64,000 nt of DNA from Aureibaculum algae (lineage in GTDB: Bacteria; Bacteroidota; Bacteroidia; Flavobacteriales; Flavobacteriaceae). Where the stretch lies: the NCBI RefSeq assembly GCF_006065315.1, contig NZ_CP040749.1:1626501-1690500 (forward strand), given 5' to 3'. The stretch's first letter is position 1. Each line of letters starts with the position of its first letter. The notes under the pieces were generated by a model. The model was given only the letters and a program-made list of their open reading frames with translations. It was not told the origin of the DNA and made no database searches. Positions 44,196 through 52,985 of this stretch are shown one piece after another. The position numbers and the translations under genes were made by a program.

Positions 44196-45362
44196 ATGAC
44201 ACATAAGAAGTCCCTTTTTTTAGTTTTTACGTTACTCGTGATGAGTTTTTATACGTATGGACAGTTAATAGATACACGTATTGAAGTGAAAAAATATTCG
44301 GTTCAAGAAATTAGCCATCCTGGTATCATGCATAGTGGGGAAGAGCTTAATGCTATAAAAGCTCATGTGAACAATGGTGATGAGCCATGGTCGAGTGCCT
44401 ATAAGGCTATGGTGGTCTGGAAAGGGTCTTCATTAGATTGGACACCAACACCTTTTGCTCATGTACATCGTGATAGTTATGGAGCCAATAGAGTTGGCGA
44501 TCCGCAGATCGGTAATGACGCTGAAGCCGCGTATAGTCATGCCATGCAATGGGTGGTTACAGGAAATAAGGCACATGCCGAAAAAACCATCGAAATATTG
44601 AATGCCTGGAGTAGTACTATAGATACAATTACTGGGAAAGATGATAATTTGGTTGCCGGTATGATAGCTCACAAATACTGTAATGCTGCAGAAATCATTC
44701 GTTATACGTATGACAACTGGCCACAAGATGAAGTGAATCAGTTCAAGGATATGATGCTTAATGTTTTCTATCCTTTAATCAGTAATTACTACACCAATAG
44801 CATGAATTCCAATGGGAATTGGGGCCTTTCTATGGTCAATTCGGTGTTGGCAATTGCCGTTTTTTGTGATGATGTAGAATTGTTTAACGATGCTATTGCA
44901 CATGTTATGGGTACTGAAGTGCAACCCTATTCAACCTTTTCGGGCTATATAGATGCGACGACGGGTCAATGTCAGGAAAGCGGAAGAGATCAGGGGCATT
45001 CTCAGATGGGGCTGGGGTATTTAGCGGCAATATCCGAAATAGCATGGAAGCAGGACATTGATTTATATGCCTATCTCGACAACCGTCTTTTACATGGCTT
45101 TGAATATTTTGCAAAATACAATCTAGGTAACGAGGTAGTATATTATAATATGTATGGAAAATTTAAGGATGTAATATCAGAGAAGAGTCGTGGAAAATAT
45201 CAACCTATTTTTGAAAGGGTTTATGATCACTATGTGCGTGTAAAAAAACTTCCAATGCCTTATACTAAACAAATTGTTGAACAGATTCGTCCAGAGGGGT
45301 TTACTTCTTCGATGATTTCTTGGGGTACCTTAACAGGATATCAGGGAGATCCAATTGATTAG
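44196..45362 (+). CDS. Alginate lyase-like (PF05426) secreted polysaccharide lyase
   Basis: A signal peptide (1-22, cut before QLID) precedes an alpha-helical toroid-type lyase. Diagnostic segments are NWGLSMVNSVLAIAVFC (the GNWG element) and the CQESGRDQGHSQMG loop that carries the catalytic Asn/His-like positions. The length of 388 fits PF05426, whose members include alginate lyases and the PL38 glucuronan/alginate enzymes; PL38-type is a possibility by resemblance only. It stands alone without SusC/SusD neighbours, unlike a full utilisation locus. Confidence 0.83.
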   Translation: MTHKKSLFLVFTLLVMSFYTYGQLIDTRIEVKKYSVQEISHPGIMHSGEELNAIKAHVNNGDEPWSSAYKAMVVWKGSSLDWTPTPFAHVHRDSYGANRVGDPQIGNDAEAAYSHAMQWVVTGNKAHAEKTIEILNAWSSTIDTITGKDDNLVAGMIAHKYCNAAEIIRYTYDNWPQDEVNQFKDMMLNVFYPLISNYYTNSMNSNGNWGLSMVNSVLAIAVFCDDVELFNDAIAHVMGTEVQPYSTFSGYIDATTGQCQESGRDQGHSQMGLGYLAAISEIAWKQDIDLYAYLDNRLLHGFEYFAKYNLGNEVVYYNMYGKFKDVISEKSRGKYQPIFERVYDHYVRVKKLPMPYTKQIVEQIRPEGFTSSMISWGTLTGYQGDPID

Positions 45363-45398
45363 TACGTCGTGTTTTTAAAGTAAATAGGTGTTTTGTTA

Positions 45399-46052
45399 TC
45401 ATTTCCAATGGTTTTTATTAATGGTACTTTTAATAGCTCTTAGCAAAAAATAAAGTCTTATTTGCTTTAGTCCGTTACCAAATGAAATTCTTTTTTGTCC
45501 TTCAAAAATTAGGCTTCCTCCTTGACTTCCAGGATAACGTAACGTTGCTTTTTTTTCCGTTAATGTAGTAATGTCTTTCCATAAAAATTGTTTAACGAGG
45601 CCAATAGAACCAATGCCTGTAAATATTTTTCCTCCTCTATTGTTCAGTGTTATTTCTACTTTGCCCCAAATACTCATTAGAGCTAGGCTCCAGAAAACAA
45701 TAGAGCCAATGATAAAAGGAATTCCCAAAAGAGATTGAAATAAATCAAACTCACTATTAATCAATTGCGTTCCATAAATGCCACCTAGCGAACCACCTGA
45801 CCAAACTAACATAAATGGCACCATAAAAAATGCGACCGGTGACCGTGTTGTTGCTCCAATAATTGTATTATTATGCTCTGTTTTATACCATGTTCCGTCA
45901 ACTAAATTAGTGATGTCGAACTTATCATACGCATCGTTTCCTAAGTTTTCAGATATTTTAAATAGCGTTCCACAGCTAATACATTGGGCAATATCAGTTT
46001 TAACATTAATCTGTTCCGTATTAATTGTAGCGTTGCATTTAGGACATTTCAT
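45399..46052 (-). CDS. Zinc-ribbon membrane protein
   Basis: An N-terminal zinc ribbon (CPKC at C3/C6 and CISC at C24/C27) is followed by a transmembrane pair (about residues 72-95 and 105-128) and a C-terminal PH-like soluble domain. The latter shows EITLNNRGGKIFTGIGSIG and TTLTEKKATLRYPGSQGG. It resembles other zinc-ribbon/membrane/PH-like proteins of Bacteroidetes whose role is unknown. It is a single gene. Confidence 0.72.
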   Translation of the reverse strand: MKCPKCNATINTEQINVKTDIAQCISCGTLFKISENLGNDAYDKFDITNLVDGTWYKTEHNNTIIGATTRSPVAFFMVPFMLVWSGGSLGGIYGTQLINSEFDLFQSLLGIPFIIGSIVFWSLALMSIWGKVEITLNNRGGKIFTGIGSIGLVKQFLWKDITTLTEKKATLRYPGSQGGSLIFEGQKRISFGNGLKQIRLYFLLRAIKSTINKNHWK

Positions 46053-46085
46053 AGGCTAATTGTTTTTTTAGAAAAAGATAATTAA

Positions 46086-46457
46086 CTAATTCTCTAAATA
46101 AAATTTATAATTGCCTGAAGTTAATACCAATTCATGATCAGTTAATTTATCAATATTAAAATTTTTCTGTTCTTTTTTGATGTTTATAGTAATAATACTA
46201 TCATTAACAGACCAAGATCCATTCAATTTAGAATCATATTGTGTTATTAATTTTACTTTATTTTCGGTCTGAAAATTATAAGACATTTTAGCATTAATAT
46301 CCATTTTTATGGGAGTGTAATTATTAGAAGTTACTGGTATGAACTTTTCCATTTTTGATACTTTCCAATTTTTAGTGATTTTCTTTTCCAAGCCGATTGA
46401 GCAAGAAGTCAAAAGAATTATAGAAGCTATTGTAAGTATTTTTAATTTAATTTTCAT
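46086..46457 (-). CDS. Small lipocalin-like lipoprotein
   Basis: The lipobox (LLTSC, C19) is followed by a domain of about 100 residues with the pattern KNWKVSKME then GSWSVNDSIITINIKKE. This is typical of lipocalin-like (calycin) small lipoproteins of Bacteroidetes. The ligand is unknown. Repeat family A (46484-46604) lies just upstream on the other side of the promoter. Confidence 0.68.
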   Translation of the reverse strand: MKIKLKILTIASIILLTSCSIGLEKKITKNWKVSKMEKFIPVTSNNYTPIKMDINAKMSYNFQTENKVKLITQYDSKLNGSWSVNDSIITINIKKEQKNFNIDKLTDHELVLTSGNYKFYLEN

Positions 46458-46483
46458 AGATTTTTTGTTAACGGTTTATGTAT

Positions 46484-46604
46484 CGTAATTGACGAGGTTT
46501 AGCAACTAATTTAGTAAACATAAAAGAGTCTCGGTATGCGATTTTTGGCGGTTTAGGGTTCGTAAATAGGCTAGTATTTGTAATGAATTTTAAATAATGT
46601 TACC
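46484..46604 (-). repeat. Repeat family A, copy A1
   Basis: Imperfect copy of the family A block: AGCAACTAATTTAGTAAAC on one side and AGGGTTCGTAAATAGGC on the other. It lies just downstream of the 46661-46852 gene. Compared with A3 (52986-53105), the shared segments match closely with one to a few changes. Confidence 0.68.
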
Positions 46605-46660
46605 ATTTCATAGTTTTTTTTGTATTCAATTTTAGCAATTAAATTTTATTTTTTTCCATC

Positions 46661-46852
46661 TTAATTTACTTTATTGATAACAGAATTATAAATTGGTTTT
46701 AAAAGTCCAGTTATAGTAAGAAGGGCAATTCCGATGATTAAGCGATATTCTCTAAAAATATTATTCGGATACAAGTTGGTTAGAGAGATGATTAAAATTA
46801 TTAAGACCATAATCCAAACTAATCCAAAAATAATTAAGGTTGCTTTTTTCAT
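46661..46852 (-). CDS. Small membrane protein, 63 residues
   Basis: Two hydrophobic helices (about residues 4-26 and 38-56) with a short loop containing YPNNIFREYRL. No family was recognised. Family A repeat A1 lies downstream and family B repeat B1 lies upstream. This fits the pattern of repeat-flanked single genes in this zone. Confidence 0.55.
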   Translation of the reverse strand: MKKATLIIFGLVWIMVLIILIISLTNLYPNNIFREYRLIIGIALLTITGLLKPIYNSVINKVN

Positions 46853-46967
46853 ATAAAATAGTATTCCAAAATTCTTAATTTAATTATTTAGCTGTTCTTT
46901 CTGTAATGAATGGTAATGATTGTAAAAAGCCATTGTCTTTATACCCATTATAATAATACTTGAATTT

Positions 46968-47090
46968 TGAAGCTAAAGAAACGGCACTGCAATAGGGTGA
47001 GAGTATGAGTTTTATTTAGCGACGGTCTTTCAAATTTAGGAATATTGTGGCAATAACACAAATGAAAAATTAGGGTAGTACTTATGGTAA
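46968..47090 (-). repeat. Repeat family B, copy B1 (partial)
   Basis: The core GAAGCTAAAGAAACGGCACT, the GTTTTATTTAGCGACGG block and the tail AAATGAAAAATTAGGGTAGT align with B2-B4. More substitutions and a shorter outer region make this the weakest member. It lies in a 476-base gap that also holds a TPM-domain remnant. Confidence 0.6.
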
Positions 47091-47148
47091 AATTTTTTAA
47101 TGACAAATTAAGTATTAATGTATGTATTGATGTAAAAGGACTTTATTG

Positions 47149-47250
47149 CTATTTGGCTATTAATTCTGCCATTCTTTTTTCAAGGCCAGTGTAATAATCT
47201 CCATTTTTAAATTCAGGTATCATAATTTGGTCTATTATGTTTTTACAAAT
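47149..47250 (-). pseudogene. C-terminal remnant of a TPM-domain protein
   Basis: On the minus strand about 33 codons read CKNIIDQIMIPEFKNGDYY followed by TGLEKRMAELIAK and a stop. This matches the end of a TPM (YgcG-type) domain, where the I-P-x-F-K-x-G-x-Y-x-x-G motif precedes the last helix. A stop codon and unrelated sequence precede it. It is too short to be functional and is interpreted as a decayed gene end. Confidence 0.5.
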
Positions 47251-47328
47251 TTATTATAGTGCGTATCAGAAATTAAATCCGTATCTTAACTTCGAATATA
47301 CAATCATTCGATTATTTAAAGTAAAATT

Positions 47329-47529
47329 ATGAATTCTAGGTCAGATAATAAATTAAGTCCCAAGGAGTACTTATTTTTAGTTGTTTGCTTAATTATTTTT
47401 TTTACTGTAAGTATATATTTATTGGGGGGTGAAGCTTTTCCAAAAGGTACAGACCTTATTATTAATGGTGTAGGAATAGTTGTTGCCATTCCCATAGTAA
47501 TTTCTATGTTAAAGAACATGCAATACTAA
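47329..47529 (+). CDS. Small two-helix membrane protein
   Basis: This 66-residue protein has a polar start (MNSRSDNKLSPKEY) and two hydrophobic helices (about residues 15-32 and 43-60). It is the only plus-strand gene between 45.4 and 55.8 kb. No family was recognised. The frame on the opposite strand is also open, so confidence is moderate. Confidence 0.5.
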   Translation: MNSRSDNKLSPKEYLFLVVCLIIFFTVSIYLLGGEAFPKGTDLIINGVGIVVAIPIVISMLKNMQY

Positions 47530-47790
47530 CTTGATTCTTTAACATTAAAACATTCTTGCAAATCAATTTTTTAAACACCTCCTTTACTTTAAATATCCAA
47601 TACTCTATGTTAACCATTTCATATAAGAATAGGTGGGTATATGCGATAATTTTCAAAGAAAATTCATAAAATTAATGTATTATCAATTTTGGTTACGACC
47701 AAATTTGAGTAATTATTTTATACATTTTTACTTACTGTTATTTTTTTCTAACTGATGTTTTTAGAATACTATAATTACAAACTCTATTTT

Positions 47791-48666
47791 CTAAATATTC
47801 AATTTTACTGCAGAACTTAGTTGTAGCTTCTTTTTTTCTATTTTATTATTTCTTATTGATAATTTTAAAAATAGAATACAAACTATGAGTAGTAAAATAA
47901 TAGACAATATAGAATCTTCTATGCCGAAATCACTTCCTATTAGTAAAATGGGCCCATCAAAATTGGCATTGATTATATGTCCTTCTTCAGTTCCAGAGAG
48001 ATTAGAACCATAAAAAGGTTGAGCAAAATTCCATCCTAAATGAAACGCAAAAGGCAACCATAAGCTTTTTGTATAAGTGTACATTATACTATGTGCAAAA
48101 CCAAAGGTTAATAATAGTAGCACAGACAGTAATGTAACGTTGTCGTTCAACAAGTGTGGTACTGTGAAAATTATTGATATTATTAACAAAGCCAAATAAG
48201 TTCCTAACCATTTTTCAACAATTCGATATATAATTAGCCTGAAAATAACCTCTTCAATTAAAGCTGCAATTATAAGAAATGAAAAGGGTGCTAATAGATA
48301 AGAAAAATCAGAAATACTATTAACGGTATAATAACCGAGTAAATAAAGAATTAATATTACCAACGATAACACTAAAAATCCAAATAGAAAACCACCTAAT
48401 AATTCTGTTGTTAAATTTATTTTAGTCAGTTCTTTAATTTTTCGCTTGTCATATATTTTAAAAAAATAAAAATAGCTTAATAATAAAACAATAACAGAGA
48501 TGTAATTTATAATAGTATCTCCAATTGGCTTACTGTTAATAAAGTAGTATATTATAGGTTTTGTTATTAAGTTTTGAATTCCGATAAGTATTCCAAGACA
48601 AATTGTAATTGCTAAAACTATTTTAATTACAGGAAAGTGAATTATTTTTTTTAAGGTAAATTTCAT
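47791..48666 (-). CDS. CPBP family intramembrane metalloprotease
   Basis: This protein of about eight helices carries the CPBP (CAAX protease/bacteriocin-processing, Rce1-like) motifs: EExxxR at E139-E140-R144 (numbered from the residue before ATG 48666), FTVPH with H172, and the FHLGWN motif with H210/N214. Such proteases act in the membrane on prenylated or peptide substrates and in immunity or regulation; here the role is unknown. A long hydrophobic N-terminus adds helices. Repeat A2 lies upstream. Confidence 0.88.
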   Translation of the reverse strand: MKFTLKKIIHFPVIKIVLAITICLGILIGIQNLITKPIIYYFINSKPIGDTIINYISVIVLLLSYFYFFKIYDKRKIKELTKINLTTELLGGFLFGFLVLSLVILILYLLGYYTVNSISDFSYLLAPFSFLIIAALIEEVIFRLIIYRIVEKWLGTYLALLIISIIFTVPHLLNDNVTLLSVLLLLTFGFAHSIMYTYTKSLWLPFAFHLGWNFAQPFYGSNLSGTEEGHIINANFDGPILLIGSDFGIEDSILSIILLLIVCILFLKLSIRNNKIEKKKLQLSSAVKLNI

Positions 48667-48716
48667 CAATAATTTTCAGGTTTATTATAGATAAGCAACA
48701 ACGGTTAATATAAGAT

Positions 48717-48823
48717 CAATTACGTTGTTTAAGCACCTAATATAGCAAATTAATCACACACAGGATATTCCGCAGGATTGTACGTAATTAAGCTGTGAGC
48801 AAGCAATTAAATTTAAATACCTT
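48717..48823 (-). repeat. Repeat family A, copy A2
   Basis: It contains TTTAAGCACCTAATATAGCA at 48728-48747, the stem ATCAATTACGTT to TACGTAATTAAG, and AGCAAGCAATTAAATTTAA at the other edge. It lies between the CPBP gene and the SMR gene, 24 bases after the SMR stop codon. Confidence 0.7.
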
Positions 48824-48847
48824 GAATTATTGAATTATTTTCTCCGT

Positions 48848-49174
48848 TTAATGCGAAACTACTTTCAGTCCGATAATGGAGACAATTAGCGTCATAATGA
48901 AAAAGAGTCGCCAAAATGTTGCAGGTTCTTTAAAAATTAAAATCCCAACCAAAACAGTTCCTACCGCACCAATACCTGTCCAAACAGCATATGCTGTACC
49001 AATGGGGAGTTGCTGAGTTACTTTTAAAAGAAGAAACATACTGATACTTAAACAAACAATAAACCCTATATACCAATATGTAGATTCAATACCTGTAGCC
49101 TCTTTTGCTTTTCCAAGGCACGCCGCGAAGGCAACTTCAAAAAGCCCAGCAATTATTAAAAGTATCCAATTCAT
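48848..49174 (-). CDS. SMR-family exporter, Gdx/SugE type
   Basis: This four-helix small multidrug resistance protein of 108 residues has the essential membrane glutamate E13 (GLFEVAFA). The third-helix GTAYAVWTGIGAVGT and the end GLKVVSH match the Gdx/SugE subgroup rather than EmrE (which has WSGVG). The Gdx group exports guanidinium in exchange for protons, which is the best-supported inference. No guanidine riboswitch was recognised upstream. It is flanked by repeat A2. Confidence 0.82.
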   Translation of the reverse strand: MNWILLIIAGLFEVAFAACLGKAKEATGIESTYWYIGFIVCLSISMFLLLKVTQQLPIGTAYAVWTGIGAVGTVLVGILIFKEPATFWRLFFIMTLIVSIIGLKVVSH

Positions 49175-49277
49175 TCGTTTTTTATTTCTTTTGTGCTGCT
49201 TAAAATTTTTTAATTTAGACCTGTTTTTATAGTAAGTCCAACGTTTTTAATAGAAGTTATTACAAACAGTTTAATCT

Positions 49278-49670
49278 TTATTTCGAAAATGCTTTCAAAA
49301 TTTCCATTGCTTTATCGGTATCTATTTTATCTACAAAAATATGGTCGTGATAATAAGCCGCAACTACATTACAACTTATTCCATTTTCCGATAATGCCTT
49401 TGAAAATGCAGCTGTTAAACCAACAGCTTCTAACGCAGAATGTACTGTAAGTGTAATCCATGATGCAATAAAAGAATATTCTAAATTTAGTTGGTCTGCA
49501 ACTTCCTTTTTAGCAATAACAGTAATGCTTTCTTCTTCTTTAAAAGTCATTATGATTTGGCTCAAATTGAGTTGGTCCAAATTTTCTGTAGTACAAAATA
49601 CGTATTCGCCTACATTGTGTTTAGGCTTCATTGATTTTAATAGCGTCTCTAAATCTTTTTCTCCGTTCAT
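49278..49670 (-). CDS. ACT-domain protein (COG3602 type)
   Basis: This 130-residue protein has a pair of ACT-like domains of the COG3602/DUF2241 group. The sequence begins DLETLLKSMKPKHNVGEYVF, has CSITVIAKKEVADQ-like SITVIAKKEVADQLNL, and ends with LSENGISCNVVAAYYHDHIF and EILKAFSK. Ligand binding (amino acids) is inferred from the fold. Its ATG directly follows the stop codon of the DJ-1 gene, indicating an operon. Confidence 0.85.
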   Translation of the reverse strand: MNGEKDLETLLKSMKPKHNVGEYVFCTTENLDQLNLSQIIMTFKEEESITVIAKKEVADQLNLEYSFIASWITLTVHSALEAVGLTAAFSKALSENGISCNVVAAYYHDHIFVDKIDTDKAMEILKAFSK

Positions 49671-50480
49671 TTATTTAGCACTTTTAGTTAGTCTTTGTAA
49701 CTCATTTAAGGTAGCCTTACCAACACTATGAGCAGATTGTGGGTTTTGACCCGTTATTAATCTATTGTCAGTAACTACGTGCATGTTAAAAGGTGCTGAC
49801 TTTTCAAAAATAGCACCACGTTCTTTTAACGTATCTTCTAGTAAAAAAGGAACCACATTTTCTAGTTTTACTTTAATTTCTTCTTCATTTGTAAAGGCAT
49901 TCACTTTTTTACCATCCACAAGATACGATCCGTTGCTTAATTTAATGTTTACAAGTCCCGCAGGTCCATGACATACAGCACTGACTACACCATTATTTTC
50001 ATAAATTTGCTTTGCTATTTCCGCAATTTCTAAATTGTCTGCAAAATCCCACATAGCCCCATGACCTCCTGCATAATGAATGGCTACATAGTCATCAGGA
50101 TGTACTTCATTAGGTTTTTTGGTATTTTCAATTTTGTTACGATACAAATCATTATCCCAAAATTTCTTATTGATAGAATCAGTCATGTCAAAGGCGTCTA
50201 CAGGAGCTTTTCCACCTAACGGACTTACAAAATCTATTTCGTAACCAGCAGTATGCAGTACATCCCAAGGATGAGAAACTTCTCCAAGATAGTAACCGGT
50301 TTTCTCTCCCGTATCTCCTTTTTCATCATGACTTGTAACTACAAATAATATCTTTTTTAATGCTTTCGTTTCCGTTTTTGCTATTGATTTATCTGAGTTG
50401 GTTTTATTATTACAGCTTATAAGAAGCACCGTAAACAAGAATACAAAAAGGGGAATTTTAATTTTTATCATATTTGACAT
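49671..50480 (-). CDS. DJ-1/PfpI family lipoprotein (class I glutamine amidotransferase-like)
   Basis: A signal peptide with lipobox (LLISC, about 20 residues after the start) anchors a DJ-1/PfpI domain. The nucleophile elbow is SAVCHGPAGLV with the reactive cysteine, and the domain ends LITGQNPQSAHSVGKATL. It resembles periplasmic HchA-like stress proteins (glyoxalase or chaperone activities have been reported for relatives). The frame opens further upstream; ATG 50480 or 50471 gives the normal signal peptide. The ACT-domain gene is downstream without a gap, and a Crp-type regulator gene lies upstream on the same strand. Confidence 0.88.
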   Translation of the reverse strand: MSNMIKIKIPLFVFLFTVLLISCNNKTNSDKSIAKTETKALKKILFVVTSHDEKGDTGEKTGYYLGEVSHPWDVLHTAGYEIDFVSPLGGKAPVDAFDMTDSINKKFWDNDLYRNKIENTKKPNEVHPDDYVAIHYAGGHGAMWDFADNLEIAEIAKQIYENNGVVSAVCHGPAGLVNIKLSNGSYLVDGKKVNAFTNEEEIKVKLENVVPFLLEDTLKERGAIFEKSAPFNMHVVTDNRLITGQNPQSAHSVGKATLNELQRLTKSAK

Positions 50481-50628
50481 TTCTAAATTTATTTTAAAAT
50501 AAGGTATTAGAATATTCACATTTATTAAAAGGTAAAAACAATTTTATATCCTTTATAGAGAATAATGCTAGGGGACAAAAGTCTTAAACATTTTGAAGAA
50601 ACTATTTAACAAATGATAAAAACGAAAT

Positions 50629-51192
50629 TTATTTTATGTTTGCTCTAATTCTACTTAAACTAACTTGGGTAATACCTAAATACGAAGCGATATGAGATAA
50701 TTGTACACGTTGTATAATGCTAGGATAATTTTTAAGAAGTGCTAAATACCTTTCGGTTGCGGTATTAAATTGTAAAGAAATAAGTCGCTCTTCTGATTTA
50801 ATAAGTTCTAATTCTGAAAATTTACGTCCCCAATTTGCAATTTCAATGTCTTTTAAAAAGAGTTTGTGAAGTTTTTCTGTTTGTAATTCGTAGAGTTCGC
50901 AATCTTTCAATAATTCTACATCTTCATACCCTTTTCTATTATTAACATAACTTTGCATTGAAACAATAGGATCGCCTTCTTGACCAAACCAAAAAGTAAT
51001 TTGATTATCATCTGAATACGCATAGGCTCTAGCTATTCCTTTTTTGATAAAATAAATACTGGTTTCAATTTTATTTGCTTTAAATAAAATATGCCCCTTT
51101 GGTAACTTAGTTTCAATTATTGACTCCGTTATTAAGTTGCTAGATTCCGTTGTTAGAGGGTATATAGTATTAATAATTTGGTTTATTTCCAT
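50629..51192 (-). CDS. Crp/Fnr-family transcriptional regulator
   Basis: A cyclic-nucleotide-binding-type domain (KGHILFKANKIETSIYFIKKGIARAY) is followed by a helical linker and a helix-turn-helix (RVQLSHIASYLGITQVSLSRIRANIK). The length is about 187 residues and it lacks FNR-type cysteines. Such short Crp-like regulators are common in Bacteroidetes and often respond to cell stress. It lies 149 bases before the DJ-1/ACT genes on the same strand and may regulate them. ATG 51192 (MEINQI) is preferred over an upstream TTG. Confidence 0.88.
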   Translation of the reverse strand: MEINQIINTIYPLTTESSNLITESIIETKLPKGHILFKANKIETSIYFIKKGIARAYAYSDDNQITFWFGQEGDPIVSMQSYVNNRKGYEDVELLKDCELYELQTEKLHKLFLKDIEIANWGRKFSELELIKSEERLISLQFNTATERYLALLKNYPSIIQRVQLSHIASYLGITQVSLSRIRANIK

Positions 51193-51290
51193 ATATTTAT
51201 TTGCAATCAATTTTATACTATTAAGATTTATTATCTGGTATTAAAAGTACTGTTTATTTCTGAAAATAGCGGTTTAATTGCTGCCAACGG

Positions 51291-52941
51291 CAGTTCGTCT
51301 AATAACCTACCGCTGTTTTTATAGTTTCTACTAAATTACGTTTTTTAGCTTTATTGTTATATTGGTATTTGTTTTTTTGTGTTTCGCCTTAAGAGAAGTG
51401 CTATTGTACTCAATAATTGGTATATAATCTTGATTAAGTCTTGGTAGGGCTTTAAAAAGAGTAGTTTCTTTAGGTTAAGGATGTTCCAGATTCTTTTCAA
51501 GTTATAAACTATAAACATTAGGCCTACATCTGCACTTGCTCTTTGTTTTGTTTTTTTAGTGGTAATATAGTTAAAACCCCATTGGCGTTTTATGGTTCCA
51601 TAAGGATGCTCTACAATAGCTTGTCTTTTTTTGTATGCCTTTGGGTTTTTTAAAACTTGTCGGGCATTTTCTTCGATGTATTTTTGGAACTCACTTCGCT
51701 GTAACACCTTTCCATTTACTTTAGAGGTGGTACATAGATCTCTCGCCGGACATGTTTTACATTTGTTTGTTTTGTACTGTTTAAATCGATAGTTTCTTCC
51801 TTTATAAGTGCTTCCGTTGCTTTTAAGGATATTTCCCTGTGGGCACAGATAAGTGTCACTTTCTTTATTATATTCAAAATATTCTGAGTTGTAGCTTGGG
51901 TCAGGAGCTTGTGAAGCTCTCCCTATTCCAGGTATTGCTACAAGTGTTTTTATACCTAATTGATTAGCTGTCCTAAATTCACTTCCTGTATGATAACCTT
52001 TATCATAAAGTGCAGTAAAAGAATTAGAGCCTAAAATGGTTTTTGCCCTGCGTAGCATCTGTCCCATTGCTTTTGAGTCATTCTTATTGGTGACCAAATA
52101 ATCAAAAGGGATTTTATTATCTGCATCTACAGTGGTCTGCACACAGTAGGCAACTTCAGTGATGTTGTTACGTACTATCAAATGCTTACTGTCGGGATCT
52201 GAGGTTGATATCTGTGGTTCTCCAGATTCTTTTAGTTTTTTTTCAAGTTGCTTATAGTGTTTTCTGCGTCCTTGATGTTTGTCTATATTATTTTTGATTT
52301 CTTCCTTTTCACTGTTGCTGTCACTTTGTTCTAGTGCATTGTCGTACTGTAGCAACTTATTGTCAATATAATCTAAATGACGTTGTATTTTCTTTTGGTT
52401 AAAATTATTCTTTTTACTGTTCTGTGCTCTAAATTTAGTACTGTCGCCTGCAATCAATGTAGCTCCAATGAGCCCAAAATTGCGTGCTATTTGAACCGTA
52501 GCAAAAAACACTTTTTTTATTGCTTTAGCATTATCCTTTCTAAAATTACTGATAGTGTTATGGTCGGGAGCTAAAGATTCAAGAAGCCACATTAGTTCAA
52601 TATTACGTTTGCATTCTTTTTCCAATAGTCGTGAAGATCGCACGCGGTTCATATAGCCATAGATATATAGTTTCAGTAAAACAGAAGGATGGTAGGCTGG
52701 AGGTCCGTTCTCTGTAAAATCTGAACGAAAACCAAGTTCCGCTAAGTCAAGTGAATCTACAAATTGATCTATCGACCTAATGCTGTTCTCCTCATCAATA
52801 GAATCTTCAAGAGAAATGGGAAAAAGGCAGGTCTGTTTTCGGTCTTTTCCAATAATAAATTTCATAGTTAGAAGATACGAAAAAACTGAAAGGTAATAAA
52901 GAATTTACGCTAGAAAAAAGAATAAGTTATTAGACAGTCTG
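51291..52941 (-). mobile_element. IS1182-family insertion sequence, intact
   Basis: Outer ends match as imperfect inverted repeats: CAGTTCGTCTAATAAC (51291-51306) and the reverse complement of 52926-52941 (CAGACTGTCTAATAAC) agree at 13 of 16 positions. ACGG at 51287-51290 and at 52942-52945 is a candidate 4-bp target-site duplication. The element is 1651 bp and encodes one full-length transposase on the minus strand. It inserted in intergenic DNA between the Crp regulator and the XRE gene. Confidence 0.75.
51357..52865 (-). CDS. IS1182-family DDE transposase
   Basis: This 502-residue transposase has the DUF772 N-terminal domain (YHPSVLLKLYIYGYMNRVRSS) and a DDE domain. D141 is in AGDSTKF, D288 in ALYDKGYHTG and E419 in VEHPYGTIKRQWGF. 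A cysteine cluster (CPQG, CKTCPARDLC) lies between the second D and the E, typical of IS1182. The reading frame is uninterrupted, so the element may still be active. It supports the call of mobile accessory DNA at this site. Confidence 0.95.
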   Translation of the reverse strand: MKFIIGKDRKQTCLFPISLEDSIDEENSIRSIDQFVDSLDLAELGFRSDFTENGPPAYHPSVLLKLYIYGYMNRVRSSRLLEKECKRNIELMWLLESLAPDHNTISNFRKDNAKAIKKVFFATVQIARNFGLIGATLIAGDSTKFRAQNSKKNNFNQKKIQRHLDYIDNKLLQYDNALEQSDSNSEKEEIKNNIDKHQGRRKHYKQLEKKLKESGEPQISTSDPDSKHLIVRNNITEVAYCVQTTVDADNKIPFDYLVTNKNDSKAMGQMLRRAKTILGSNSFTALYDKGYHTGSEFRTANQLGIKTLVAIPGIGRASQAPDPSYNSEYFEYNKESDTYLCPQGNILKSNGSTYKGRNYRFKQYKTNKCKTCPARDLCTTSKVNGKVLQRSEFQKYIEENARQVLKNPKAYKKRQAIVEHPYGTIKRQWGFNYITTKKTKQRASADVGLMFIVYNLKRIWNILNLKKLLFLKPYQDLIKIIYQLLSTIALLLRRNTKKQIPI

Positions 52942-52985
52942 ACGGCTTTGTATATTATTAACTTTGTCAGTTCACTATAGTGATA

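Noticed and set aside
48848..49174. Guanidine riboswitch upstream of the SMR exporter
   Set aside because: The 103-base gap upstream of the gene shows no conserved ACGR-loop hairpins or guanidine-I-like structure.
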